The notes beneath the pieces are model-generated. The model was not told the DNA's origin, made no database searches, and saw only the letters and a program-made list of their open reading frames with translations. Shown piece by piece: positions 30,065 to 52,224 of a DNA stretch of 64,000 bases (positions are counted from its first letter, which is position 1; each line of letters opens with the position of its first letter). The position numbers were made by a program, and so were the translations under genes. The stretch comes from Mastigias papua (Eukaryota; Cnidaria; Scyphozoa; Rhizostomeae; Mastigiidae): contig OZ025279.1 in the NCBI GenBank assembly GCA_964019165.1, positions 8,136,617 to 8,200,616 on the forward strand, in the 5' to 3' direction.

Positions 30065-30889
30065 TTAGTGTGGCTTTATGTAATGAAAGTATAGAGCGAA
30101 ACTTTTGATGATCGATCGCATTTATATGCAGCAAATTTTGTCAGCCTTCACCCAGCAATTCACCTCAAGATCTGGGCGGTGCTCAGTACCTGATGTGATG
30201 GTACTGATAGTCTTGTCTAAATTCAAAGTTGAGAATAGCATACCATTAAGAATTTGAAAAAAACCTACAACGTACTTTGTTTGCACCATATAAAGCGGGA
30301 AAGGACACTAAATTGGGTTCCAACTGCTTATGGTGCTTGCTATTCATCAACGTATATCCAACAAGATAAGTAAAGTTCATCTCATATTAGATGTCACGTT
30401 ATTTCAGGAAATAGAAATGTAAAATTTGACAGTTCAAGATCTTTAAATCTAAAACATGGTGTCATTTCGATCTAATGTATTTGCTACTTTAACGAAACAT
30501 ATCGTGACAGTGACGCGAAACATGTCGTGGCAGTCATAATCCTTGGAAGAATGGCCTGTTTTGCTCGTGTACATGCCAACTACAAGACAAACAGTGTTTG
30601 GTGCTGTGGATTTCCTGGGACTACGCATGGAGCCACTGAGGTCATAAGGAAGCAAACAACAACAAAGTGGCGGTCCTTATCCAACACTGAGATGTAATTT
30701 ATGTATACATCCTGCAATATTTTCATTCGTAAAGGGCCCTTCACTGACATTTAAGTAATATAGTACGTATTCAGTTGAGATTACTTCTAGTACAGGGGTA
30801 CAGAGGTACCATTGACAGTCTTTTATTATGGTGTGCATTTAACTGGCTGGAATGCACCGGCAGGCGCATCGGGTTTCCAGTAAGATCAT

Positions 30890-31275
30890 GATTTAGAGAC
30901 AGAAGATATTCCAAGCACCCGTTGCCTATAGAATACTCAATGTGAACGAGGCTCTAAGCTTCCATGAGGACTTTGCTGGCTGCACGTGACTAAAGAAATC
31001 GTTTAGTATCCAATCATTTGTTAGTATCCTGATCACAGAACAATAAATATTCCGAGTCCCCCTCACCAATAGAATACACAGTTAAAGCACTTTATATTTT
31101 TAAAGCCAGGGATCAGAATATTCATTGTTTTGTGATCATGATACTGGCAAACGAATGGACACTGGATTGCTTGCTGCGTGACGTGCAGTCAGTAAATTTC
31201 TCGAGGATGCTTTTAGCACCGGTCAAATTGAGTATTCTATAGACCACGGGCTCAGAATATCCTTTAGCCTATCTC
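30890..31275. repeat. Long imperfect inverted repeat (foldback)
   Basis: Arm 1 (about 30905-31055) and arm 2 (about 31114-31261) are reverse complements with scattered mismatches. Pairs include CTATAGAATACTCAAT with its complement near 31231, and ATCCTGATCACAGAACAAT with its complement near 31115. The loop is about 58 bp. This could be a foldback/MITE or a source of hairpin RNA. It is absent from the matching intron of the complete GIPC gene. Confidence 0.8.
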
Positions 31276-31964
31276 TTGATAGAGGTCCTGAAAAATGATT
31301 AGATACTTGATCCATATTTCGGTCAATGGTAGTCAGCATAATGCACACAGGCGTTCTGTTGACATTTGTTGGTCAAAATTTTACCACTATTGCCGACCCA
31401 AAAGAGCTCCGTTAATTGTAAAGTGTTCTTTCCAGCATCTATGTGTAGGAAGACGTATAAATTGAAAGAATATCATATCCTTAACTTTGATGATCTGACA
31501 GGGGCTCAAGCACCTGTAGTCCCCATCTGAATCCACCCCAGGTCAGAATCAGTCCTATTTTTATGCCATTGAACGCAACATTTAACATTTGTTTAAAAAA
31601 TCCCTTTTAATATGACTATTAATTTCTTTAATGTAAATGTCACTTCTCTCTTAGCGACGAAACTAGTAGATATGTGGAAGCACGAAGAAACTCCAAGTGA
31701 ATTTGCTTCAGTTGTTGAGGAGCATTTTGCTGAATTTGAATTTCCAGATGATTTCATTTTTGACATTTGGGGAATAATTGGGGATGCAAAAGCTGGAAGA
31801 CTTTGATGCCAGTTCCTGCCAAAATGTTGCAAGAGATTATATATGCTAGAAGTAAGCTTCTAATTAAGGTTTTAATGTATGTATGCTGTGAGAATGTCCT
31901 ATGAAGTATGCAGTTTTTTCTATAACATTGTTACCATATATATGAAGAATCAATACAAAATAAG

Positions 31965-31966
<2 letters not shown>

Positions 31967-32047
<81 letters not shown>

Positions 32048-32190
32048 CACATCACATCACATCACATCACGTCACATCACATCACATCACATCACATCAC
32101 ATCACACATTACACATCACACATCACACATCATACGTCACACATCACACATCACACATCACACACACCGCACACACCGCACAAACAACGT
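31967..32190. repeat. Compound (CA)n / (ACATC)n microsatellite
   Basis: About 80 bp of CA passes into ATCAC pentamers and then CATCACA variants. It lies in the 3' flank of the partial GIPC and is absent at the corresponding place in copy 1. Confidence 0.95.
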
Positions 32191-33160
32191 ACACACCATT
32201 GCCCTTAGATGTTAAATACCAGTGCCAGACTCTTCTGCATATGGATGCAGGGTTTAACATACATTTCTTTCGATAGGAGACATTCACGTTTTGTCAGTTT
32301 GACAGTGCAATAGGTTTGTCACAAGGAAATAATATTCCATACACTACCAGAAAGGCATAAAGTATCTTAGTATTCATTGTTACATTGATTGCGTGAGATT
32401 TTTGTATCATTGCACTCTGTTTTTGTCGTTGCTGTTTTATAACTGGTTTTATTGAGTATAGTATCCTATAGGTTGATTAGTTGTTTCTGCCTGCAATTGG
32501 AGTATGGGGTGCTTGGGTTACAATGTAGAAAAGAATCACATGCAACAGCTACTGTAAATGAATCGTCTAGTTCCTGTGATATGAAGTGATGTTTAAAGAG
32601 AGATAATAGGCTCTGTTTTGCACCTAGCTGCAGGGTGCATTCAAGCCTGCAGATAAGAACCAAAATTATTAAGAACCTACAGCCTATGTAGCTTTGATTT
32701 CAATTACTTGGAAAATTTTCAACCTGATGCTCTGAATAGGTTCTAGTTAGTAGTTTCATTCTTTATCCACTGAGAAATACATTTAGCATGTTCCCCAGTC
32801 AACTTCTTCCATGCATTGGATCTACCTCATCAAATATAATCATGCACAGGCTTGTTTTGAAATCATAGATTCTTGTGTACAGGCTTTTTCTGTAACTGTG
32901 AAGATCTTCACTTATTCCCTTACGGAAAAAGTGGTTTGATGCCTTAGGGATTGCCATTGCCTTACTGAAGCAGAAGAAAATTCCCTTTCAACCTTGTAGC
33001 TTTCTCCTTTTTTGTACAGTAATGCTATTAGCTTTAGCTATATTTCCAAAAGAGTAAGACTAAGGAGTGTGGACATATTCTCAAGTGCATCAATTTAGTA
33101 TTGAATCAGTGCATCAAGAATGTATCATTTCCAGGTACGTATATACCGGAGGCTGTGGAG

Positions 33161-33296
33161 GAATGACACCCCGCAATCTTTAACTAGTCGGAAAATCTTA
33201 CGGTAGTCGGAAAAGTAAAGGGTTTTGGGAATGACACCCCGCAATCTTTAACTAGTCGGAAAATCTTACGGTAGTCGGAAAAGTAAAGGGTTTTGG
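33161..33296. repeat. Two tandem 68-bp units
   Basis: Units start at 33161 and 33229 (GAATGACACCCCGCAATC) and look identical. They directly precede the MITE at 33307, inside the block of about 1 kb missing from copy 1. Confidence 0.9.
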
Positions 33297-33306
33297 CAAA
33301 AAGCTG

Positions 33307-33586
33307 CAATGGCCGCCAAAACTCTTGGAACACCATGCTTCTTATCTCTATACGCTATCTCCCCCCCCCCCCCCGTATACAATATTGTAATACGACTAGG
33401 AAATGAAGAAAAATTGAGATCTAAGTTGAGCAAGTGCACCAAACATCCTGGGACATATTCCTCCTTCTTCTCAACATTGTCTCAGGGGGGGGAGGGGCTT
33501 TTTGTGTGAAATACGACAATGAAGCATTTAATATCTATTTCCTGGCAATTCCACGCTACAGTTCCAACTACTTTTAGCGGCCATTG
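33307..33586. mobile_element. MITE of the module-A type
   Basis: Left end CAATGGCCGCCAAAACTC. The right end, reverse complemented, begins CAATGGCCGCTAAAAG. 280 bp, TA on the right (33587-33588) and TG on the left, probably a mutated TA. The CAAT-N-GCCAAAA-TTGGAACAC ends and size match the array modules at 12707. A run of 14 C lies at 33361-33374. Confidence 0.8.
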
Positions 33587-34975
33587 TAGGTCAATCGGAA
33601 AAATGCGAGCCCTTTGTGATATATTTGAGTGTGAGACTAATTATCTTTTGAAACACCAGCGAACGTTCTTTATGCTCAATCTTGCAGATTTGGGACAGGT
33701 ATACACTTTACCATACAGTTGGGAGGAATTCTCAAAACAGAAATTATTTACGAGAAAATTCGCAAGGTTATTAAGGATAGAGTTCTGTTGACGAAATGGG
33801 CGTGACATCCAAGGCGCGTTTTCTGATATTGCAGCCAGCAGTCTTTGATGCACGTCTTATATTACCTGAAACATGCTAGATACCTATTGAGGGTATCTGT
33901 GGCCGTTGCAGCGTGCGCGGACAGGCCTCGTTATTTAGTGACAATCATGAAATTTGCCGATAAAAGTCAAGCTCTCTGGATATAAAGGCAATGACTCCGG
34001 ATAAAAAAGTAAGTTTTTCCTACAAAGAGGCAAGTTTGCCCCACGCTACCCACGACAGGATTGCAAGTTATGTTAGTTAATATTCATTAATGTTCAGGCC
34101 ACATTGCAAAGTGATTGTTGACCCCTTCACCTCCCAAAAATGCATTGTAGTCATATTATGCTGAATGCACGTACGTTTTTGTAAGTATCACTGCCATACC
34201 TATTTGTAATAGTTCTCAATTTGCCATACACACTCAGCTACGAGGTTTATGACATGAGTCGTTATTCGTGGAAACTTAAGAATTGTAATTGTATTGTAAT
34301 GTCGTATGTATTGGTGTACGTAATGATTATTTCCAATTGACCCTGTGAAAATATTTGGTTATATCTTAATCTCATATGTGGATTTTTAGCTTTAATTTTA
34401 TCCGTTAATTGCTTGGGACAGTCATTTAAGCCAATACATGTCGAAACCATATACGTTCATTTGTTTGTATCTCAAGTATAGATGGATAACCCTGCAGTGT
34501 GTATTGATTTGCCACATAATTGTATGTTATTTAACTGCATTGATTTGAAATGGAAACTTTTTAGAACAAACTTACTTCTCTTGATATGTTTTCTTCTGAT
34601 ATGTCTGTAATTGCAGCTCATTCCGACTCATTCTATCTCATGTAGAAGCCAGTGAAAATTTATTGGGACACATCTGATTTGATTTTGACTCACATTGGAG
34701 CATTATTATAGAAGTGCCATTGCATCGCTATCTTTTTATTTGTTCCAAATACAGAAATACGATTTATGCTTATATCAGGGCAATCATCGTTCTACCTTGA
34801 CCAGATAAGCCTCTGCCCTAGAAAATAAAACCTATATTCTTTCAAATTAAGTCTACAATTGGCAATTTATGGGCCATATGGCGAACTATTACTTGTTTTT
34901 ACATATCGTAGCTAATTTTATGAAATATCTACTCACATGATATACAATGTATCTATGGAAATGATCAGCTTTTCT

Positions 34976-35545
34976 GAACGCCCCCCTCTCTCTACGGGGA
35001 TTTTCTAAGCACATCTCTAGCTCCTTGTTCTCTGCTATATACCTATACACTGCTGTATATCTCGTACAGAAAATTACTATGTGTAAGAAAATGTAAAATG
35101 TTTGTTAATTGGCAATTTCCATGTGAAGAGAACTTACAATGAACCGAATGAGTCATGTGATAATTCACTTCTCGTTTAAATGTTTCATAAAGGTTGCAGT
35201 CACTCGTTGTTACTTCATCATGATTTGCTGCTTCATTCTTTGTGACAGTCTTCATTACCATTTTTGTGACCAGATATCCTGAGGTGCTGTGTTGTTGTAA
35301 CATTCTGAACATCTGGATGTTCGCATTGCGTAGACACCCCCTCCCCCTATGTCCGAGTTTGTCCTATTTGACTAGAACCCTTTGAGCTCGGACTTCCTTT
35401 GTGAGTGCCCCCTTAAATAAATTTGCCCCCTTAAATCAGTTTGCTACAAATAGTAAAATAGCTATAGTTGGTCACTTTTCTGGACGCCCCCCTCCCCGTA
35501 CGGGAATTTTCTAAGCACATCTCTAGCTCCGTGTTCTCTGCTATT
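34976..35545. repeat. Pair of about 65-bp direct repeats
   Basis: 34976-35040 and 35480-35545 share CTAAGCACATCTCTAGCTCC, preceded by ACGCCCCCCT and followed by TGTTCTCTGCTAT. They could be ends of an unclassified element of about 570 bp or two separate copies of a short repeat. The stretch between them holds no recognisable gene. Confidence 0.7.
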
Positions 35546-35929
35546 AGCAGAAAACATCTGCATGGAAAATTAAAGAACGAAGCTTACAAGGACCATTGAA
35601 GCTATCCAGAAATGAGCACTTTTGGCGGGTAAGCTATCTTTCCTATAGGCCTGCTAAGTTCAAAAGACGTACCAGAATAGGTAAGGAGCGCAATGCATTA
35701 CAAAACCTTACCATGCTTCATAAGGCTGGCAATTGGAAGACTGAAGAGCAGTATGAATGAATTGCAATTCCGCATTCTGGAGTCGCATTCTGCCTTTTCG
35801 ATAGCATTCTCACTTTAATTAGTGACATGTGGATCTACAGACTGGCTCTGAATCCAGAAGAGCGTTCTGCATTGCCGATTCAGCAACTGAATTTGGGTAA
35901 TAAAAGCGCTGCTTTTCAAGGTTACCGCG

Positions 35930-48307
<12,378 letters not shown>

Positions 48308-49916
48308 TCTCATACACCAAAATCGGTCATTTCAGGCTCAAGTTTATGATGACTATTTCAACTTGATAATTACAATTCACTTCGAACTCTCCTGCGTTTA
48401 TAGGTTGCCTCTCTTCGTGATAAACATTGATACTGTCATCATTTCTAACCTTCTGTGTTTAATGCCATTCTTTTGGTTATTTGCTCGTCGTCAATCATTT
48501 GCATTTACTAAACAGTGTAATATCAGTAATCGAAATCAATACTCGGTCAGATTATGAACTTGTAACTAGACACTTTACTTGCAAAACCAAATGTACACAA
48601 ACCTACTTCTCTATCACCTACCACTACAGCCAAATCATTCATATTCATCTCAAAAGCAATATGTTATGTATTGCGTTTGCACATAAATTTATTTGCCAAA
48701 TGAAGAGAATTCAAAATGAGATGTTTTATAGTCAAAAAGCAAAGCTCTAGCTTTGGATTTTGCCTAGAATTTAAGTACGGTAAAAGTCGGTCATTTTTTC
48801 TATAGGACATGGAAATGAGCTATAGTCAGTCTAAATGTAAGGCTACTGGATTTTGATTCGTCTGGAAATTGACCAATGTTAGAAATATAGGTGATTGTTT
48901 TTTCAATGCCAAACAGGGACAAAATTGAGCTCAAAGTAGGCAATCTGTGTTCTTAAAGGAAAGACAAAAATGACTAGCAAATTATGGCAAGATATACAAA
49001 GTCAAAATATACCTTCGGTACTTTGCCACAAAATTACCGTTTTTTATCAACGAAAGATTTTGATTGCAGATTGAGAATGATGAAAATGAGCCAATTTTGG
49101 CAAAAGTAAGGCTATAGCCTTGATATTTCACCCAAAGGTGATCATATGTGCATTTGAAAAATTTTGATTGCAGATCAAAAAGTGATAAAATTTAGCGATA
49201 GGCTAAACTTGGCCAAAAAGTATGCCCAGAGTCTTGCTATTGTACTGGAATGACTAAATGCGTATTTTACAGATCTTGATTGCTGATCAAAAAGTGATTA
49301 AAATGAGCCAACTTTTGCCAAAAAGGTAAGCCCATAGTCGTGATAGATGTTGACTGCATCTCGAGTGCAGATTGAGGAGTGGGAAGTGATCACGGTTTGG
49401 CCAAAAAGTAAGGCTTTCAAATCATTTTCATGGTAGCAGATTTTAGATATCATGTAGGGCACAAATGTATTGTACAGGTTGACTGATTTTATTATGGTGG
49501 ATACAGTATATATTAGTAGCAGGATGACTTGTTATTCAACTTAAAATCCTCCCAATCTCACTACGTTACTTATTAATAAAATAATTAACTTTCAAAGAAG
49601 AGATCAAACAACTTTACATTAAGTTATCATCAGATTCCGCCAAATGACTTAATCGTTGCGTACGGGGTACGTCCAAAACATAACAGACACTGGATCACTA
49701 AAATCGAGCTGAAAACGCTATGATTACATATTCAAATCAACGATTGGTAGAACTGTTCTGAAAGAAGAGGAAGCACCTAGAAATGTTCATTCTGAGGAAA
49801 ACAACTACTAAACTTCACCTTTGTCATACACTATCGATCCAATGTCACAGATAGCTTCATAAAGGGGGGGGGGGCACCGGTGCAACCAATTGTTACCTTT
49901 AGACAACGGAAGACAA
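48308..49916. other. Rh 3' flank
   Basis: No gene seen after the Rh stop. A degenerate tandem repeat lies at 49055-49410, and a G run at 49864-49873 lies just before the first retrotransposon. Confidence 0.5.
49055..49410. repeat. Degenerate tandem repeat, period about 108 bp
   Basis: The phrase TTTGATTGCAGAT or CTTGATTGCTGAT starts near 49059, 49163 and 49275. Each is followed by AAAAAGTGAT-AAAAT and then by GGCCAAAAAGTA or GGCAAAAGTAAGGC. Earlier, weaker units may reach back to about 48800. Confidence 0.65.
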
Positions 49917-50511
49917 TTCCACAACATCCCTTTTTAAGAATGGTGATGCATTTGCAAAAAAGAATTACAGGCCTATAACAGTTCTACCGGCTATGTCAAA
50001 AATATATGAACGAATAATCTCGAGTCAAATTATTTGCTATATTAATGATATTCTGTCTCCCTATCTTTGTGCGTATCGTAGAGGCTATAACACCCAACAT
50101 GCACTCCTTAGATTGGTTGAAAATTGCAGATCCTCCCTAGATATGAAAGGGTTTGCAGGTGCAATTTTAATGGACCTATCTTAGGCCTTTGATTGTCTGA
50201 ATCACAATCTATTCATAGCAAAGCTTGAAGCATATGATTTCAGTAGATCAGCCTTAAAACTTGTATATAACTATCTTTCGAATAGGAGACAGCTAGTTAA
50301 GGTTAATGGGAAATTCAGCTCTTGGCAGGAATCAGTAAAGGGTGTACCACAAGGTTCTGTTTTGGGACCCCTCTTATTCAATATATTTCTAAAGGATCTT
50401 TTTTCTGGTGGAGGAAACTGAAATTTTCAATTACACAGATGACACAACTATCTATGTATGTGGTCAGGAGCTGAAACAGGTTGTTACAAGCCTGGAAAAT
50501 GATGCTCAAAG

Positions 50512-50690
50512 GATCTATTATTATCATTATTATTAATTTCTTTACAGTAGGCGTTAAAATATATAGCTACGCTACAGCTAATTTATGCCTACTAAAACCA
50601 AAAAAAAAAGAATTATCACTAAGCTTAAAATAATTAGGTTACAAAGTAAAATAATGATATATCTAATAAGTATAGTGTAGTACATGTTAC
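50512..50690 (-). mobile_element. Short retro-insert, probably a 3' end of a non-LTR element
   Basis: Non-coding DNA interrupts the RT between DAQR and LRWFFDNSMK. Read on the minus strand it ends in (AAT)-rich sequence (AATAATAATGATAATAAT), the type of tail seen on the other retroelements here. The borders are not exact. Confidence 0.5.
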
Positions 50691-50881
50691 AATTAAGGTG
50701 GTTCTTCGATAATAGTATGAAATTAAACCCTGATAAATGTTATCTTTTGATTTTCGGGGGGAAAAATACAGACATGTCAATACATATTGGCGAGACTAGG
50801 GTAACAGAATCAGTCGAGGGAAAACTTCTGGGTGTAACCTTGGATAAGAACCTTGATTTCAAGAGTCATGTTAATGCAATA

Positions 50882-51222
50882 CACTTTTTTTATAAGAAAA
50901 AAGTTTATAAGAAAATGAGGCTCAAATGGCCAAAATCTTAAGAAAATCCTAAGAAAATCACAAGGCTCAAGTTCAAGAAAATGCTAAGAAAATTACAGTC
51001 CATCTTCTTTGCATGCCAGAAATTGACATTGGCTCATTTTTGCAAACTCTCGTACAAAGATCGAGACTTATGGCGGCCCTACAAATACAGAGTAGCCTGT
51101 TTCAGCCAGTTTTTTCCTGCAGAAGTTAAAAAAATCATAAGAAAACCTCAGCCTCACATTCGTGAAAAGTTAAGAAAATTGAGCCTCAGCAAAAAAAGTG
51201 CTTTTCTTATAAAAAAAACGTG
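50882..51222. mobile_element. MITE inserted in the CR1-like ORF
   Basis: 341 bp. Left end CACTTTTTTTATAAGAAAA; right end on the other strand CACGTTTTTTTTATAAGAAA. TA flanks both sides (50880-50881 and 51223-51224). Inside are repeated CTAAGAAAAT phrases and GAGGCTCA/TGAGCCTC. Taking the insert and one TA out would rejoin the host frame (SHVNAI to CKKAGQK) exactly, which confirms the borders. Confidence 0.88.
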
Positions 51223-51782
51223 TATGTAAAAAAGCTGGACAGAAGCTGCATGCACTTGCACGTATTTCAAGTTACATGAATGTTGAGAAGTTAAGGATTA
51301 TGATGAATACTTTTGTTATGTCCAAGTTTAGCTATTGTACACTTATCTGGATGTTTCATGACAGGTCGGTTCATAAGAAAATAAACAAAATCCACGAGAG
51401 AGCCTTAAGAATCTCATACAAGGATAGTTGTCCTAGTTTCGAAGATTTATTGAAGACAGCAGAATCGGTTTCCATTCACGAGAGAAATTTAAAGTTGCTT
51501 GCCACCGAAATCTTTAAAACTCAAAGAAATCTCAATCCTAGTTTCATGAAACAAATTTTCGCTCAGAAAGATGTACCTTACCACCTTCGTAGCTGCAGAA
51601 ATATTGTTGCACCGAAACCAAAAACAACAGGGTATGGTATTGAAAGTGCATGTTTTCTTGGATCTAGGATATGGCATGCTATGCCATCTTCTATAAAAGA
51701 GTCCCAGACACATAGCAACTTCAAAAGAAAAAATCAAAGCTATGATTTTGATTGCAGTTGTAAATTGTGCAGATTGTATATA

Positions 51783-52057
51783 CAATAGTCGACAAAAGTC
51801 CTGGGACACTTTGCAATTTTTTACTCTGCGCTCATCTCTCATTCCCCTCCTCCCCTTAAACAATGTTGGTTTTTGGAAGGAGTATATACGATAGCGGAAA
51901 AATTTCACGTGTTGAATAGCGTCAAGTGTCTCCTCCATCAACCAACATTGTCCCTGGGGGAGGGGGTTGCCTGTAAGGTGTAAAATTAAGGAAGTTCAGA
52001 GGAATATGGTGTTTTTACTTTTTCCGTAGGTGTCCCAAGGACGTTTGGCGACTATTG
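51783..52057. mobile_element. MITE of the module-A type in the CR1-like 3' end
   Basis: 275 bp. Left end CAATAGTCGACAAAAGTCC; right end on the other strand CAATAGTCGCCAAACGTCC. TA on both sides (51781-51782, 52058-52059). It supplies the stop codon now ending the CR1-like frame. The CAAT-GCCAAAAGTCC-GGACAC ends match the array module A. Confidence 0.85.
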
Positions 52058-52224
52058 TAGGTAATTATAGTTATATTCTTTAATAGTATTCTCTCGTTTG
52101 TAATTGAGATTTAATTTATTATAACATCTTGTATTTAAGTTTCGGTTGGCTTAAATTAGCACGTGAGCTAGCAATAAGATCCAACCTTAAATAAAGAAAC
52201 TATTATTATTATTATTATTATTAT

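Larger units (their letters stand above)
27766..31806 (+). pseudogene. Partial GIPC paralogue, exons 3-5 (GH2 domain) only
   Basis: Three exons align with exons 3-5 of the complete gene: 27757/27766-27875, 28606-28687 and 31655-31806. All keep their frame, donors and phases, and end FDIWGIIGDAKAGRL. The PDZ and GH1 exons are missing upstream. The normal exon 3 acceptor TTTTAG is TTTTAA here. The next AG (27764-27765) would drop exactly three codons and keep the frame, so splicing could still work. There is no stop codon in about 114 codons despite clear divergence, which is unusual for a dead fragment. It may be the tail of a rearranged transcript or a recent loss; I favour a truncated duplicate. 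Confidence 0.8.
27270..34905 (+). repeat. Segmental duplication, copy 2
   Basis: Partner of 3385-8580, same orientation. It is enlarged by insertions relative to copy 1: about 450 bp in intron 3 (27980-28440), two blocks in intron 4 (roughly 28830-29660 and 29905-31540), and about 1 kb at 33135-34110. It lacks the 6246-6768 MITE. Divergence in exons and introns suggests an old duplication. Confidence 0.88.
49917..52224 (+). pseudogene. CR1/Jockey-like non-LTR retrotransposon, 5'-truncated and interrupted
   Basis: The + strand gives reverse transcriptase motifs in order: NYRPITVLPAMSKIYERII (49963), the palm start MDLS-stop-AFDCLNH (50170-50200, TAG where the family has Lys), [16 protein letters not shown] (50341), a degenerate YTDDTTIY (50434) with a frame change before it, then MKLNPDKCYLLIFG. 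The C-terminal part with SHVNAI, KKAGQKLHALARI and IHERALR runs to about 51787. The element ends in an A-rich 3' UTR and an (ATT)n tail at 52200-52224. Three insertions lie inside it: 50512-50690, 50882-51222 and 51783-52057. It is not functional. Confidence 0.85.

Noticed and set aside
31879..32208. Thr-His-rich open frame
   Set aside because: It is the (CA)n/(ACATC)n microsatellite, not a gene.
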